Assembly (NCBI RefSeq): GCF_020832325.1
Contig: NZ_JAFIEU010000051.1
Span: 248,001-312,000 of the forward strand
Source: Lunatimonas sp.
GTDB lineage: Bacteria > Bacteroidota > Bacteroidia > Cytophagales > Cyclobacteriaceae
Direction of reading: 5' to 3'
DNA length: 64,000 nucleotides
Within the stretch, counting starts at the first letter, position 1. Every line of letters begins with the position of its first letter. Below are positions 34,318 to 45,900 of this stretch, in pieces. Both the position numbers and the translations under genes were made by a program. The notes beneath the pieces are model-generated. The model ran no database searches and had not been told where the DNA came from. It saw nothing but the letters and a program-made list of their open reading frames with translations.

Positions 34318-34390
34318 GCGGGAGTAGCTCAGTTGGTAGAGCGGCAGCCTTCCAAGCTGCAGGTCGCGGGTTCGAGCCTCGTCTCCCGCT
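34318..34390 (+). tRNA. tRNA-Gly (anticodon TCC)
   Basis: Acceptor stem GCGGGAG / CTCCCGC, discriminator T; anticodon loop CTTCCAA with TCC at 34351-34353; T-arm GCGGGTTCGAGCCTCGT. CCA not encoded. The 155 bases before it hold no clear promoter. Confidence 0.95.
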
Positions 34391-34421
34391 CTATGCTTTT
34401 ATAGGCATAATAATGTTACTA

Positions 34422-34493
34422 GCCGACGTAGCTCAGGGGTAGAGTGCTTCCTTGGTAAGGAAGAGGTCACGGGTTCAAATCCCGTCGTTGGCT
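34422..34493 (+). tRNA. tRNA-Thr (anticodon GGT)
   Basis: Acceptor stem GCCGACG / CGTTGGC (one G-T pair), discriminator T; anticodon loop TTGGTAA with GGT at 34454-34456; T-arm CGGGTTCAAATCCCG. 31 bases after tRNA-Gly and 59 before tuf. Confidence 0.95.
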
Positions 34494-34552
34494 CGATACA
34501 TTGGTACAAACAAACGAAATTTTATCATTAACTAAACAAAGGATTTTCACGC

Positions 34553-35740
34553 ATGGCAAAAGCAACCTTTGACCGTTCCAAACCACACGTTAATATAGGT
34601 ACGATTGGTCACGTCGATCACGGTAAGACTACTTTGACTGCTGCCATTACAACTGTATTGGCCAGAAAGGGTCTGTCTGAATTAAGAGACTTCGCTTCTA
34701 TCGACAACGCTCCTGAGGAGAAAGAAAGAGGTATCACTATCAACACCTCTCACGTAGAGTATCAAACTGAAAGCAGACACTATGCGCACGTAGACTGTCC
34801 AGGCCACGCTGACTATGTAAAGAACATGGTTACGGGAGCTGCACAGATGGATGGTGCGATCTTGGTGGTAGCTGCTACAGACGGTCCAATGCCCCAGACT
34901 AGGGAGCACATTCTGTTGGCTCGTCAGGTAGGTGTACCTGCGCTCGTAGTTTTCATGAACAAGGTAGACTTGGTAGATGATCCTGAATTGTTGGAGCTAG
35001 TTGAAATGGAAGTAAGAGAGCTTCTTTCTTTCTATGAATTTGACGGCGACAACATTCCAGTAATTGCAGGTTCTGCTCTCGGTGCTTTGAATGGCGATGA
35101 GAAGTGGGAAGCAACTGTAATGGAGCTGATGGATGCGGTAGATAACCACATTCCTCTTCCAGAAAGAGCAATCGACAAGGATTTCTTGATGCCTGTAGAA
35201 GACGTATTCTCGATCACTGGTCGTGGTACTGTAGCTACTGGTAGAATTGAAAGAGGAGTAATTAACTCTGGTGAGCCAGTAGACATCATCGGTATGGGTG
35301 CTGAGGGATTGAAATCCACTGTAACAGGTGTAGAGATGTTCCGTAAGATCCTTGACAGAGGTGAAGCTGGTGACAACGTAGGTTTGTTGCTTAGAGGTAT
35401 TGAAAAGTCTCAGATCAGACGAGGAATGATTATCTGTAAGCCTGGATCTGTGAAGCCTCATGCTCACTTCAAAGCGGAAGTTTACGTTCTTTCCAAAGAA
35501 GAGGGTGGACGTCACACGCCTTTCTTTAACAAATACCGTCCACAGTTCTATCTTAGAACGACAGACGTAACCGGTGAAATCAAACTTCCTGAGAACGTTG
35601 AAATGGTTATGCCAGGTGATAACATCACCATTGAGGTAACCCTTTTGAACGCAGTTGCTCTTGAGAAGGGACTTCGATTCGCTATCCGTGAGGGTGGTAG
35701 AACCGTTGGTGCCGGACAGGTGACTGAAATATTGGATTAA
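34553..35740 (+). CDS. tuf: Elongation factor Tu
   Basis: A 395-residue GTPase that brings aminoacyl-tRNA to the ribosome. G-domain motifs: GHVDHGKT (19-26), DCPGH (81-85) and NKVD (136-139); domains 2 and 3 follow with the usual [12 protein letters not shown] and [20 protein letters not shown] blocks. Codon use is strongly biased, as expected for very high expression. It is preceded by three tRNAs and followed by a terminator and tRNA-Trp; no second tuf copy is seen after fusA. Confidence 0.98.
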   Translation: MAKATFDRSKPHVNIGTIGHVDHGKTTLTAAITTVLARKGLSELRDFASIDNAPEEKERGITINTSHVEYQTESRHYAHVDCPGHADYVKNMVTGAAQMDGAILVVAATDGPMPQTREHILLARQVGVPALVVFMNKVDLVDDPELLELVEMEVRELLSFYEFDGDNIPVIAGSALGALNGDEKWEATVMELMDAVDNHIPLPERAIDKDFLMPVEDVFSITGRGTVATGRIERGVINSGEPVDIIGMGAEGLKSTVTGVEMFRKILDRGEAGDNVGLLLRGIEKSQIRRGMIICKPGSVKPHAHFKAEVYVLSKEEGGRHTPFFNKYRPQFYLRTTDVTGEIKLPENVEMVMPGDNITIEVTLLNAVALEKGLRFAIREGGRTVGAGQVTEILD

Positions 35741-35768
35741 TCTTTATATTTCATACGATAAATGCAGG

Positions 35769-35803
35769 TGCGATTCTGAATTTTTTCGGAATCGCATTTG
35801 TTT
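35769..35803 (+). terminator. Terminator after tuf
   Basis: Stem TGCGATTCTGAA / TTCGGAATCGCA (12 bp, one G-T pair) with a TTTT loop, followed by TTTGTTTC. The T-rich tail also contains the TTTG used as -33 box of the tRNA-Trp promoter. Confidence 0.8.
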
Positions 35804-35828
35804 CTTAGGACATTTTTGCCTACTTTTG
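35797..35828 (+). promoter_or_regulatory. Promoter of tRNA-Trp and the secE-rpoC genes
   Basis: TTTG at 35797-35800, 20-base spacer, TACTTTTG at 35821-35828 (perfect -7). The tRNA begins 26 bases later. No other perfect -7 box is seen before secE, so secE, nusG and the rpl/rpo genes may depend on it. Confidence 0.7.
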
Positions 35829-35853
35829 CGTTCCGTAAATGGAGGAAGTGTCT

Positions 35854-35924
35854 ACGGGCATAGTTCAATGGCAGAATAGCGGTCTCCAAAACCGTTGATG
35901 GGAGTTCGAATCTCTCTGCCCGTG
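35854..35924 (+). tRNA. tRNA-Trp (anticodon CCA)
   Basis: Acceptor stem ACGGGCA / TGCCCGT, discriminator G; anticodon loop CTCCAAA with CCA at 35886-35888; T-arm GGGAGTTCGAATCTCTC. The position between tuf and secE is conserved in Bacteroidota. Confidence 0.95.
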
Positions 35925-36016
35925 CTAAAGAACCATAAAGCCCTTTCATAGATGTCCGAACTTGTAAAGGAAAAGACATCTACTACTGAAGGTGGGATCT
36001 ATTAAAATTGAGTTAC

Positions 36017-36205
36017 ATGAACGTCAAGAATTTTGTAGTTGAATCCATCGACGAAATGAAGAACAAGGTCACCTGGCCGAAGTATGCTTCATTGCAGAAC
36101 AGCGCCGTCTTGGTGCTCGTAGCGTCGTTGATTTTCGCCTTGGTAATAGGGCTCATCGATCTTTCCTTCGAGAGCGTTATGAAATGGTTTTATGATTTAT
36201 TCTAA
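36017..36205 (+). CDS. secE: Preprotein translocase subunit SecE
   Basis: A 62-residue membrane protein with the conserved amphipathic start (FVVESIDEMKNKVTWPKYA, SecE motif VTWP) and one transmembrane helix (about residues 28-50). It clamps SecY in the Sec channel. A TTG three codons upstream (36008) is an alternative start; ATG at 36017 is preferred. Followed by nusG after 18 bases. Confidence 0.93.
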   Translation: MNVKNFVVESIDEMKNKVTWPKYASLQNSAVLVLVASLIFALVIGLIDLSFESVMKWFYDLF

Positions 36206-36223
36206 TAGAATCAAAATTACATA

Positions 36224-36781
36224 ATGGCTGAGCAGAAATGGTATGTCCTCAGAGTAGTAGCCGGGCAGGAAAAGAAAGCTAAAACGTATTTAGACAACGA
36301 GATAGCTAGGCAAAAACTCGAGGAATATATTCCGGAGGTGTTGATACCTTCCGAGAAGATTTATGAGATGCGCAATGGCAAGAAGCGTGTAAGGGAAAGA
36401 AATTTCTTTCCAGGATACGTGTTGGTACATGCGGATCTCAGCCATGGCGAGGCCAATCATGTGATTACGAGTATTCCGGGAGTTATCGGTTTTTTAGGGT
36501 CAAACCAGGGGGGAGCTTCCAAAACCCCCGAACCATTACGGCAGTCTGAAGTCAATAGGATCTTAGGTCGTGTTGAGGAGATTGATGAGTTTGCGGAAAA
36601 ACTGGATACACCATTTATAGTTGGGGAGACCGTAAAAGTAATGGACGGTCCTTTCAGTGGTTTCTCGGGAATGATAGAGGAGGTGTTTGAAGACAAGAAG
36701 AAGCTTAATGTTATGGTTAAGATTTTCGGTCGAAACACCCCGGTAGAGTTAAACTTTATACAAGTAGAAAAACAAGACTAG
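36224..36781 (+). CDS. nusG: Transcription termination/antitermination factor NusG
   Basis: A 185-residue protein with an N-terminal NGN domain ([31 protein letters not shown]) that binds the RNA polymerase clamp, and a C-terminal KOW domain ([20 protein letters not shown]) that contacts S10 or Rho. Slightly longer than E. coli NusG, as usual in the phylum. Followed by rplK with 3 bases between. Confidence 0.96.
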   Translation: MAEQKWYVLRVVAGQEKKAKTYLDNEIARQKLEEYIPEVLIPSEKIYEMRNGKKRVRERNFFPGYVLVHADLSHGEANHVITSIPGVIGFLGSNQGGASKTPEPLRQSEVNRILGRVEEIDEFAEKLDTPFIVGETVKVMDGPFSGFSGMIEEVFEDKKKLNVMVKIFGRNTPVELNFIQVEKQD

Positions 36782-36784
36782 GAA

Positions 36785-37228
36785 ATGGCAAAAGAAATCA
36801 CTGGTTATCTGAAATTACAGGTGAAAGGTGGCCAGGCTAACCCATCTCCTCCTGTTGGTCCTGCTCTTGGTTCCAAGGGTTTGAACATCATGGAGTTCTG
36901 TAAGCAATTTAATGCCAGAACGCAGGAGAAAATGGGTCAGGTTGTGCCTGTACTTATCACTATTTTCTCGGATAAGTCTTTTGAATTCGTCGTAAAGACT
37001 CCTCCAGCTGCAAACATGCTGTTGGAAGCGGCGAAGGTAAAAGGCGGTTCTTCGGAGCCCAACAGGAAAAAGGTAGGGTCTGTCACTTGGGATCAGGTAA
37101 AAACGATCGCTGAGGTAAAGATGCCTGACTTGAACGCCTTCGAGGTGGAGGCTGCCATGAGAATGATAGCCGGCACCGCAAGAAGTATGGGAATTACAGT
37201 TTCAGGGAAAGCTCCTTGGGAGGATTAA
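36785..37228 (+). CDS. rplK: 50S ribosomal protein L11
   Basis: A 147-residue protein of the GTPase-associated centre. Motifs: [20 protein letters not shown] at the start and [15 protein letters not shown] at the end, a typical uL11 C-terminal rRNA-binding domain. First of the four ribosomal genes rplK-rplA-rplJ-rplL. Confidence 0.97.
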   Translation: MAKEITGYLKLQVKGGQANPSPPVGPALGSKGLNIMEFCKQFNARTQEKMGQVVPVLITIFSDKSFEFVVKTPPAANMLLEAAKVKGGSSEPNRKKVGSVTWDQVKTIAEVKMPDLNAFEVEAAMRMIAGTARSMGITVSGKAPWED

Positions 37229-37238
37229 ATAAAGGAAC

Positions 37239-37937
37239 ATGGCTAAGTTAACAAAAAAACAAAAAGAAGCTCTTTCTAAATATGATCCTAGCCAAGCCTA
37301 CTCTCTGGCTGAGGCATCTAGTATCGTGAAAGAAATAACCAATGCGAAGTTTGATGCTTCCGTGGATATTGATATCCGATTGGGTGTTGACCCTAGAAAA
37401 GCTGACCAAATGGTCAGAGGTGTGGTGGCATTGCCACATGGAACAGGCAAGGATGTGAAAGTGCTGGTACTTTGCAGCCCTGACAAAGTAGAGGAAGCGA
37501 AGGAAGCTGGTGCGGACCACGTAGGTCTGGATGACTATATCGCCAAAATTGAAGGCGGATGGACTGACATCGATGTGATCATCACTACTCCAAACGTAAT
37601 GGCGAAGGTAGGTAGACTGGGAAGAGTATTAGGTCCTAGAGGCCTTATGCCCAACCCAAAGTCAGGCACCGTGACCCTTGACGTGGGGAAAGCAGTGAAA
37701 GATGTGAAAGCCGGTAAGATAGACTTTAAAGTGGACAAATTCGGTATCCTGCATGCAAGTGTTGGAAAGGTTTCCTTCTCTCCGGAGAAAATTCTAGAAA
37801 ACGCCATGGAGTTGATCCTGACGGTGTCTAAGTTGAAGCCCGCCGCTGCTAAAGGAACGTATTTCCGAAGCATCCATATTTCTAGTACCATGTCACCGGG
37901 TATTATCATCGATAAATCTAGTATTCAAGGTATATAA
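37239..37937 (+). CDS. rplA: 50S ribosomal protein L1
   Basis: A 232-residue L1-stalk protein. Recognized by [18 protein letters not shown]-like [54 protein letters not shown] and the C-terminal [15 protein letters not shown]. In many bacteria L1 represses its own operon by binding near rplK; no obvious copy of the rRNA site was recognized here. Two bases separate it from rplJ. Confidence 0.97.
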   Translation: MAKLTKKQKEALSKYDPSQAYSLAEASSIVKEITNAKFDASVDIDIRLGVDPRKADQMVRGVVALPHGTGKDVKVLVLCSPDKVEEAKEAGADHVGLDDYIAKIEGGWTDIDVIITTPNVMAKVGRLGRVLGPRGLMPNPKSGTVTLDVGKAVKDVKAGKIDFKVDKFGILHASVGKVSFSPEKILENAMELILTVSKLKPAAAKGTYFRSIHISSTMSPGIIIDKSSIQGI

Positions 37938-37939
37938 TC

Positions 37940-38479
37940 ATGACAAGAGAAGATAAAAAATCCATCATTGATGAACTTACCGAGAAGTTTAAGGAGACCC
38001 CGCATTTCTATGTAACGGATGCGTCAGGGTTTTCGGTAGCTCAGGTAAATGCCTTCAGGAGGATGTGTTTCGAGAAAGGACTCGAATACAAGGTATATAA
38101 AAACACGCTGGTAAAAAAGGCTCTTGAAAACCTTGATACTGATTATTCCGAATTCAACGAGAAAGCGTTGAAGGGTTTTTCAGGCATTCTTTTTTCGAAG
38201 GAAGTGGGAAATCTGCCCGCTAAAGCTTTGTTGGAATTCCGTAAAAAACTAGGCAAGAAAGAGACCCGCCCCAAATTTAAGGGTGCTTCTATCGACGGGG
38301 ATTTGTTTTTAGGAGAAAACAACCTGGAGATTTTGTCTAACCTTAAATCAAAAGAGGAATTGCTCGGAGAGATTATCGGGCTGTTGCAATCTCCTGCCAA
38401 GAATGTTGTTTCTGCGCTTCAAAGCGGTCAACATATCCTTGCCGGAGTGGTCAAAACCCTTTCCGAAAGAGAATCTTAA
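37940..38479 (+). CDS. rplJ: 50S ribosomal protein L10
   Basis: A 179-residue stalk base protein that holds L12 dimers. N-terminal domain with FYVTDASGFSVAQVNAFRR and EYKVYKNTLVKKAL; C-terminal helix that binds L12 ends LAGVVKTLSERES. The 2-base gap after rplA leaves no room for the separate L10 leader seen in other phyla, so any L10 autoregulation would have to act elsewhere. Confidence 0.96.
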   Translation: MTREDKKSIIDELTEKFKETPHFYVTDASGFSVAQVNAFRRMCFEKGLEYKVYKNTLVKKALENLDTDYSEFNEKALKGFSGILFSKEVGNLPAKALLEFRKKLGKKETRPKFKGASIDGDLFLGENNLEILSNLKSKEELLGEIIGLLQSPAKNVVSALQSGQHILAGVVKTLSERES

Positions 38480-38529
38480 ATCAATTTATTCAATTCAGTT
38501 AAAAATCAAACAATTAAATATTTTATACA

Positions 38530-38910
38530 ATGGCAGATCTTAAAGCATTCGCTGAGCAGTTAGTTAACTTGACTGTTAAAGAGGTAAATGAGTTAGCCGC
38601 AATTTTGAAAGATGACTACGGTATCGAACCCGCCGCTGCTGCTGCTACTGTTGTAGCTGCCGGAGCTGGTGGAGGTGAAGCTGCCGCGGAAGAAGAAAAA
38701 ACTTCTTTTGACGTAATCTTGAAAGCTGCTGGTGGACAGAAATTGGCTGTAGTTAAACTTGTTAAAGAATTGACAGGTCTTGGACTGAAAGAAGCTAAAG
38801 AAGTAGTAGACGGTGCTCCTAAAGCAATCAAAGAGGGTGTTAGCAAAGATGAAGCTGATGCACTTAAGAAGCAACTTGAAGAGGCTGGCGCTGAAGTAGA
38901 ATTGAAGTAA
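38530..38910 (+). CDS. rplL: 50S ribosomal protein L7/L12
   Basis: A 126-residue acidic stalk protein that recruits translation GTPases. N-terminal dimerization domain, an Ala/Gly/Glu-rich hinge (about 36-58) and the C-terminal domain with [20 protein letters not shown] and [20 protein letters not shown]. Strong codon bias. Separated from rpoB by a 158-base hairpin-rich spacer. Confidence 0.97.
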   Translation: MADLKAFAEQLVNLTVKEVNELAAILKDDYGIEPAAAAATVVAAGAGGGEAAAEEEKTSFDVILKAAGGQKLAVVKLVKELTGLGLKEAKEVVDGAPKAIKEGVSKDEADALKKQLEEAGAEVELK

Positions 38911-38915
38911 TTTGA

Positions 38916-38945
38916 ATAACCGTTCCTTCTTTTGGAATTGGTTAT
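38916..38945 (+). promoter_or_regulatory. Stem-loop after rplL
   Basis: ATAACCGTTCC region pairs with GGAATTGGTTAT: eleven base pairs with one bulge and one wobble, loop TTCTTTT. It begins five bases after the rplL stop. Might protect the upstream mRNA or be a processing site; function inferred only. Confidence 0.55.
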
Positions 38946-38952
38946 CCAAAAT

Positions 38953-38979
38953 AGACCTGACTCTTAAGTCAGGTCTTTT
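38953..38979 (+). terminator. Attenuator/terminator between rplL and rpoB
   Basis: Perfect 10-bp stem AGACCTGACT / AGTCAGGTCT with loop CTTA, followed by only three T then CC. It resembles the partial terminator that in E. coli lowers rpoB expression relative to rplL. The short T-run suggests read-through. Confidence 0.75.
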
Positions 38980-39068
38980 CCTGTTTATGGACAACAAATA
39001 AATTGCACTATTTATAGTGTTAGTTGTCTTTAATTAATAAATATTATAACTATAAAACATATACTGCC

Positions 39069-42000
39069 TTGGCTATCCAGAATCAAACCGCAAGGAAAAG
39101 TTTCTCATCTATAAAGGTAGTCAAAGACTATCCTGATTTTCTAGACATTCAGCTGCAATCCTTTAAAGATTTTTTCCAGCTGGATACCCCTGCTGAAAAA
39201 AGAAGACAGGATGGTCTCTTCAAGGTGTTTTCTGAAAATTTCCCCATTTCTGATTCCCGGGAAAACTTCACCCTTGAATTTATCGACTATGCCGTTGATC
39301 CTCCAAAATACAACGTTTCTGAGTGTATAGATAGAGGACTTACTTACTCTGTTCCTCTCAAGGCCAAACTCCGGTTATTATGCTCGGATGAAGATAATGA
39401 GGACTTCGAGACCATTGAGCAGGAAGTGTTTCTAGGGAACCTTCCCTACATGACCGAAAAAGGATCCTTTGTTATTAATGGAGCAGAGCGGGTAATCGTT
39501 TCCCAATTGCACCGTTCCCCAGGTGTGTTTTTTGCGCAAAGCAAACATACCAATGGCACCAAGCTGTACTCTGCCCGAATTATTCCATTTAAGGGTTCCT
39601 GGATTGAGTTTGCCACCGACATCAACAACGTGATGTATGCCTACATTGACCGGAAGAAGAAGTTTCCTGTCACTACCCTGCTTAGAGCTATCGGCTACGG
39701 ATCAGATAAGGAGATTTTGGATTTGTTCGGTCTTTCTGAGGAAGTAGATGCCAATAAATCTACACTTAAAAAAGTGATCGGACGTAGGTTAGCTGCCAGG
39801 GTTCTTAGAACCTGGGTAGAGGATTTTGTGGATGAAGATACCGGTGAGGTCGTTTCTATCGACCGAAACGAAGTGTTATTGGAAAGAGACTCTGTGCTTT
39901 CAGAGGAGGATATCGAGCTGATCCTAGACTCTTCCACTAAGAGCATTATTCTCCACAGGGAAGATGTAAACGTCGCAGATTATTCCATCATATATAACAC
40001 GCTTCAGAAAGACAATTCCAATTCGGAAAAAGAAGCCGTAGAGGTGATCTATCGCCAATTGAGAAATACCGAGGCACCGGATGAAGCCACAGCCAGGGAA
40101 GTGATTCATGGGCTGTTCTTTTCAGACAAACGGTATGACCTTGGAGAAGTAGGCCGGTACCGAATCAATAAAAAACTCGGTCTTGACATTGATCCCGAGA
40201 AGATTGTATTGACGACGGAGGATATTATTTCGATCGTAAAATACTTGATTGGATTGATCAATTCGAAAGCGGTAGTCGACGATATTGACCACTTGAGCAA
40301 TAGAAGGGTTCGAACAGTAGGAGAGCAACTTTATAGTCAGTTTGGTGTAGGTCTAGCCAGGATGGCACGTACCATCCGCGAGCGGATGAACGTGCGGGAT
40401 AACGAGGACTTCAAACCGGTGGATCTAATCAATGCGAGGACCCTGTCTTCTGTGATCAATTCCTTCTTTGGTACCAATCAACTTTCACAGTTTATGGACC
40501 AAACCAACCCACTGGCGGAGTTGACGCACAAGCGTAGATTGTCTGCACTGGGTCCGGGTGGTCTGTCCAGAGAGCGTGCAGGTTTTGAGGTGCGAGATGT
40601 TCACTATACCCACTACGGTAGGCTTTGTACCATTGAAACACCGGAAGGCCCAAACATTGGGTTGATATCCTCACTTTGCGTACATGCAAAGGTTAATTCC
40701 ATGGGCTTCTTGGAAACTCCTTACCGCAAGGTAAAAGAGGGCCAAGTGAGCATGGATCCCAAGGATATCGTGTTTTTGACCGCAGAGGAAGAGGACGACA
40801 ATAACATCGCACAGGCAAACGCTCCATTGGATGAATCCGGAAATTTCATCAACGACCGGGTCAAGGCTAGGTTTGAGGGGGACTTCCCTGTATTGGAACC
40901 TGCCGAGATCAACTACATGGACGTGGCGCCCAACCAGATCGTATCTGTTGCTGCATCGCTCATTCCCTTTTTGGAGCATGATGATGCAAACCGAGCCCTT
41001 ATGGGTTCCAACATGCAACGGCAGGCAGTTCCTTTATTAAAGGCTGAGGCACCGTATGTGGGTACAGGTCTCGAAGGAAAGGCTGCAATTGACTCCAGGG
41101 CGTTGGTTTTGGCAGAAGCAGACGGTGTCATTGATTACGTAGATGCCAAAAAGATTGTCATCAAGTACGATTTGAGCGACGACGAACTGCTGGTTAATTT
41201 CAGCGATGAATATAAAACCTATCAATTGACGAAGTTCCGTCGAACCAATCAAGATACCACGATCAATTTGTCTCCGATTGTGCTGAAAGGTCAGCGCGTT
41301 ACAAAAGGACAAGTACTGGTTGAGGGATATTCGACCAATCAAGGGGAGCTGGCACTAGGCAAAAACCTGCTGGTGGCTTACATGCCTTGGCAGGGATATA
41401 ACTTTGAGGATGCTATCGTTATCTCTGAGCGGGTGGTGCGCGAGGATATTTTTACCTCCATTCACATCGAAGAGTTTCAACTCGAAGTTCGGGACACCAA
41501 GCGGGGAGAGGAAGAGCTTACTTCGGAGATACCGAACGTATCTGAAGATGCGGTCAAAAATCTGGATGAGAACGGAATCATCCGAGTGGGTGCTGAACTG
41601 AAGGAAGGTGATATCATCATCGGTAAGATCACGCCAAAAGGAGAAACCGATCCGACTCCGGAAGAGAAATTGCTACGCGCGATCTTTGGTGACAAAGCCG
41701 GAGACGTGAAGGATGCTTCTTTGAAAGCGTCCCCTTCGCTCAACGGTGTGGTGATTGAGACCAAGTTGTTCTCTAGACCGAAGAAGGACAAAGACCTTAG
41801 GGCAAAGTCAAAAGCTGAAGTTGAGAAGCTTAAGCAGAAGTATAGTAAGGATCTGCTTGGCATACGTGCTAGAATGATTCAGAAGTTGGTGGTTTTGTTG
41901 GATGGAAAAGTATCCAATGGTGTGAGGCACAAGTTTGGTGACGAAATCATCAGTAAGGGTATGAAGTTCAACCATCAGAATATCGAAAATAACCTGTTTC

Positions 42001-42944
42001 CTGCCAAGAACCCATACCGGGACGAGAGCAATTACAACGTGCCAGAGGAAGCCAATTTGATTTCTGACATCATTTTAGATGATTGGACAGATGATGCGCA
42101 CACCAATAATTTGGTTCAGCAATTGGTGAAAAACTATACCAATTCCCGAAATGAAATTTCCGGGATCTTTAAAAGGGACAAGTTTACTTTGGAAGTCGGT
42201 GATGAGCTGCCAGCCGGTATTGTACAATTGGCCAAAGTATACGTAGCCAAGAAGCGAAAATTGAAGGTTGGGGATAAGATGGCCGGACGTCACGGTAACA
42301 AGGGTATCGTGGCCCGTATCGTGCGTGACGAAGATATGCCGTTCTTGGAAGATGGAACTCCGATGGATATCGTATTGAATCCCTTGGGCGTACCTTCCCG
42401 AATGAACATCGGTCAAATCTTTGAAACCGTATTGGCTTGGGCTGGGATGAGGCTTGGTAAGAAATACGCCACGCCAATCTTTGACGGGGCCACCACAGAG
42501 GAAGTTGCAGCAGAATTGACAGCTGCGGGATTGCCATCTTTTGGCAGAACTTACCTGTTTGATGGTCTAACCGGAAAGAAATTCGACCAGCCAGTTACTG
42601 TGGGTGTTTCCTACATGCTAAAACTAGGCCACTTGGTGGATGACAAGATGCACGCGAGGTCCATTGGACCATATTCTTTGATCACGCAGCAGCCTTTGGG
42701 TGGTAAAGCCCAGTTTGGTGGTCAGCGTTTTGGAGAGATGGAAGTTTGGGCATTGGAGGCATTCGGTGCTTCCCACGTCTTGCAGGAGATCTTGACGGTT
42801 AAGTCAGATGATGTAATTGGCAGGGCCAAAGCCTACGAAGCCATCGTTAAAGGGGAGAACCTTCCCAAGCCGAATATTCCGGAGTCCTTTAACGTGTTGG
42901 TGCATGAACTTAGGGGCCTTGCGCTGGAAATTACTCTTGACTAG
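39069..42944 (+). CDS. rpoB: DNA-directed RNA polymerase subunit beta
   Basis: A 1291-residue subunit forming one jaw of the polymerase and the rifampicin pocket. The pocket region reads [20 protein letters not shown] then [20 protein letters not shown], near residues 475-520, of the rifampicin-sensitive type. Other blocks: [19 protein letters not shown] early and [20 protein letters not shown] near the end. There is no ATG near the start; TTG at 39069 places the N-terminus ([11 protein letters not shown]) where relatives begin. A further TTG at 39024 would add 15 residues and is less likely. Followed by rpoC after 50 bases. Confidence 0.94.
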   Translation: MAIQNQTARKSFSSIKVVKDYPDFLDIQLQSFKDFFQLDTPAEKRRQDGLFKVFSENFPISDSRENFTLEFIDYAVDPPKYNVSECIDRGLTYSVPLKAKLRLLCSDEDNEDFETIEQEVFLGNLPYMTEKGSFVINGAERVIVSQLHRSPGVFFAQSKHTNGTKLYSARIIPFKGSWIEFATDINNVMYAYIDRKKKFPVTTLLRAIGYGSDKEILDLFGLSEEVDANKSTLKKVIGRRLAARVLRTWVEDFVDEDTGEVVSIDRNEVLLERDSVLSEEDIELILDSSTKSIILHREDVNVADYSIIYNTLQKDNSNSEKEAVEVIYRQLRNTEAPDEATAREVIHGLFFSDKRYDLGEVGRYRINKKLGLDIDPEKIVLTTEDIISIVKYLIGLINSKAVVDDIDHLSNRRVRTVGEQLYSQFGVGLARMARTIRERMNVRDNEDFKPVDLINARTLSSVINSFFGTNQLSQFMDQTNPLAELTHKRRLSALGPGGLSRERAGFEVRDVHYTHYGRLCTIETPEGPNIGLISSLCVHAKVNSMGFLETPYRKVKEGQVSMDPKDIVFLTAEEEDDNNIAQANAPLDESGNFINDRVKARFEGDFPVLEPAEINYMDVAPNQIVSVAASLIPFLEHDDANRALMGSNMQRQAVPLLKAEAPYVGTGLEGKAAIDSRALVLAEADGVIDYVDAKKIVIKYDLSDDELLVNFSDEYKTYQLTKFRRTNQDTTINLSPIVLKGQRVTKGQVLVEGYSTNQGELALGKNLLVAYMPWQGYNFEDAIVISERVVREDIFTSIHIEEFQLEVRDTKRGEEELTSEIPNVSEDAVKNLDENGIIRVGAELKEGDIIIGKITPKGETDPTPEEKLLRAIFGDKAGDVKDASLKASPSLNGVVIETKLFSRPKKDKDLRAKSKAEVEKLKQKYSKDLLGIRARMIQKLVVLLDGKVSNGVRHKFGDEIISKGMKFNHQNIENNLFPAKNPYRDESNYNVPEEANLISDIILDDWTDDAHTNNLVQQLVKNYTNSRNEISGIFKRDKFTLEVGDELPAGIVQLAKVYVAKKRKLKVGDKMAGRHGNKGIVARIVRDEDMPFLEDGTPMDIVLNPLGVPSRMNIGQIFETVLAWAGMRLGKKYATPIFDGATTEEVAAELTAAGLPSFGRTYLFDGLTGKKFDQPVTVGVSYMLKLGHLVDDKMHARSIGPYSLITQQPLGGKAQFGGQRFGEMEVWALEAFGASHVLQEILTVKSDDVIGRAKAYEAIVKGENLPKPNIPESFNVLVHELRGLALEITLD

Positions 42945-42994
42945 AAAAGACTATTACGGGCTGCGAGGCCCTCAAACTACTCACACAAATAACT

Positions 42995-45900
42995 ATGGCG
43001 TTCAGAAAAAATAAAAAACTAAACAACGACTTTTCCAGGGTCACCATTAGTTTAGCTTCACCAGAGTCCATTTTGGACAGCTCGCATGGTGAAGTAACCC
43101 AGCCGGAAACCATTAATTATAGGACGTACAAGCCGGAAATGGGCGGTCTGTTCTGTGAGCGGATTTTCGGACCGGTGAAGGACTGGGAATGTCATTGTGG
43201 TAAATACAAGCGCATTAGATACAAAGGGATTATTTGTGACAGGTGTGGCGTAGAAGTGACCGAGAAAAAAGTACGTAGAGAGCGCATGGGGCATATCGAA
43301 CTGGTGGTTCCGGTAGCGCATATCTGGTATTTCAAATCCTTACCTAATAAGATAGGATACCTTCTGGGCCTTCCCACCAAAAAGCTCGATCAAATCGTCT
43401 ATTACGAAAGGTACGTGGTCATCCAACCCGGTGTGAAAGGGGACGATGGATTACAATACCTCGATTTCCTAACGGAGGATGAGTACTTGGATATCATGGA
43501 CAAGCTCCCCAAGGAAAATCAAATGCTGGATGACGAGGATCCTACCAAATTTATTGCAAAGATGGGTGCCGATGCATTGGAGATGCTGCTGGCCCGACTC
43601 GACTTGGATGATCTGTCCTACAGCTTGAGACACCAAGCTGCTACAGACACTTCGCAGCAGCGTAAAGCTGAGGCCCTAAAGAGACTCAAGGTGGTGGAAG
43701 CATTCCGCGATGCCAGAACACGTATTGAAAACCGTCCCGAGTGGATGATTGTCCGTATGGTTCCGGTTATTCCACCAGAGTTGAGACCATTGGTTCCTTT
43801 GGACGGAGGGCGTTTTGCGACCTCTGACCTGAACGACCTTTATCGCAGAGTAATCATCCGAAACAATCGTTTGAAGCGTTTGATTGACATCAAGGCGCCC
43901 GAGGTGATTCTTCGAAACGAAAAGAGGATGCTGCAGGAAGCCGTAGATTCGCTATTTGACAATTCCCGAAAGGTGAATGCCGTGAGATCTGACGGTAACC
44001 GAGCGCTGAAATCGCTTTCAGATATGCTGAAAGGAAAGCAGGGTCGTTTCCGACAAAATTTGCTTGGAAAGCGGGTAGATTACTCAGGCCGTTCCGTGAT
44101 TGTGGTAGGCCCTGAGTTGAAGCTGCACGAATGTGGACTACCGAAAAATATGGCGGCTGAGCTATTCAAGCCCTTTATTATCCGAAAGTTGATAGAGCGG
44201 GGAATTGTGAAAACCGTGAAATCTGCTAAGAAAATTGTGGATCGAAAGGACCCCGTAGTGTGGGATATTCTAGAGAACGTGTTGAAAGGGCACCCTGTGC
44301 TGCTAAACCGTGCTCCAACGCTACACCGTTTGGGTATTCAAGCTTTCCAACCTAAGCTGATTGAAGGAAAAGCCATTCAATTGCACCCGTTGGTATGTAC
44401 AGCGTTTAATGCTGACTTTGACGGTGACCAAATGGCGGTACACGTTCCACTGGGACATGAAGCCATCCTGGAAGCCAGCACACTGATGCTGTCTTCGCAC
44501 AATATTCTAAACCCGGCAAATGGTGCCCCCATTACGGTGCCTTCCCAAGACATGGTGTTGGGACTGTATTACGTGACGAAAGGCAAAAAGTCCACCGAAG
44601 CCGAGCCGGTATTGGGAGAAGGCATGGTCTTCTATGGAGAAGAGGAAGTGATCATCGCATTGAACGAGGAGCGTATATCCAAGCATGCACATATCAAATG
44701 TAAGGTTACCGTCCGGAAGGAAAACGGCGAGCTTGCTAGCGAAATCATAGATACGGTAGCTGGTCGATTGATTTTCAATCAGTTCGTTCCAGAGCAGGTA
44801 GGTTTTGTAAACGAACTGCTCACCAAGAAGAAGCTTCAGCAGATCATTGCTGAGGTGGTGAAGATCTGCGGTATAGCCCGCACCGCCCACTTTTTGGACG
44901 ATATCAAACATTTGGGATTCCAGATGGCCTATCAAGGCGGTCTTTCGATGGGATTGGACGATGTGATTATCCCCGAAGAAAAGGATCCGTTGATTGATAA
45001 AGCCAAGTCGGAAGTTGATCAGGTATGGAATAACTACCTGATGGGTCTGATCACCGATAACGAGCGTTACAACCAAGTAATTGATATTTGGACCAGAACC
45101 AACTCTAACCTCACTAACATCCTAATGAGGCAAATGGAGGAGGACAATCAAGGGTTCAATGCAATATTTATGATGATGCACTCTGGAGCCAGGGGTTCTA
45201 GAGAGCAGATTCGCCAGTTGGGCGGTATGAGGGGATTGATGGCCAAGCCGCAGAAGAACCTTCAGGGCTCGGTGGGAGAGATTATTGAAAACCCAATCCT
45301 TTCCAACTTTAAGGAAGGACTCGACGTATTGGAGTATTTTATCTCTACCCACGGTGCAAGGAAAGGTCTAGCCGATACGGCACTGAAAACAGCCGATGCC
45401 GGTTACCTGACTCGACGGTTGGTGGACGTAGCTCAGGATATGATTATTTCAGAGGAAGACTGCGGAACCCTTCGTGGGCTGGTAGTACAGGCGCTGAAAG
45501 ACAATGATGAGATCGTAGAGCCACTTTCTGAACGAGTCGTAGGACGTATCGCGGTTCACGATGTGATTGATCCGATCAGTGACGAGCTGATTATATCTTC
45601 AGGTGAAGAAATCACAGATGCTGTTGCAAAGCGAATCGATGAATCTGCCGTAGAGGAAATAGAGATCCGTTCCGTGTTGACTTGCGAAACACGAAGGGGA
45701 GTATGTGCCAAATGTTATGGTAGAAACCTATCTACCGGAAGCATTGTACAGGTAGGGGAGTCTGTAGGTGTCATCGCGGCGCAGTCTATCGGAGAACCTG
45801 GAACCCAGTTGACCTTGCGTACTTTCCACGTAGGTGGTACTGCTTCCAACATTTCGGTGGAAGCCAGCATCAATGCCAAATTTGAGGGTATTGTAGAATT

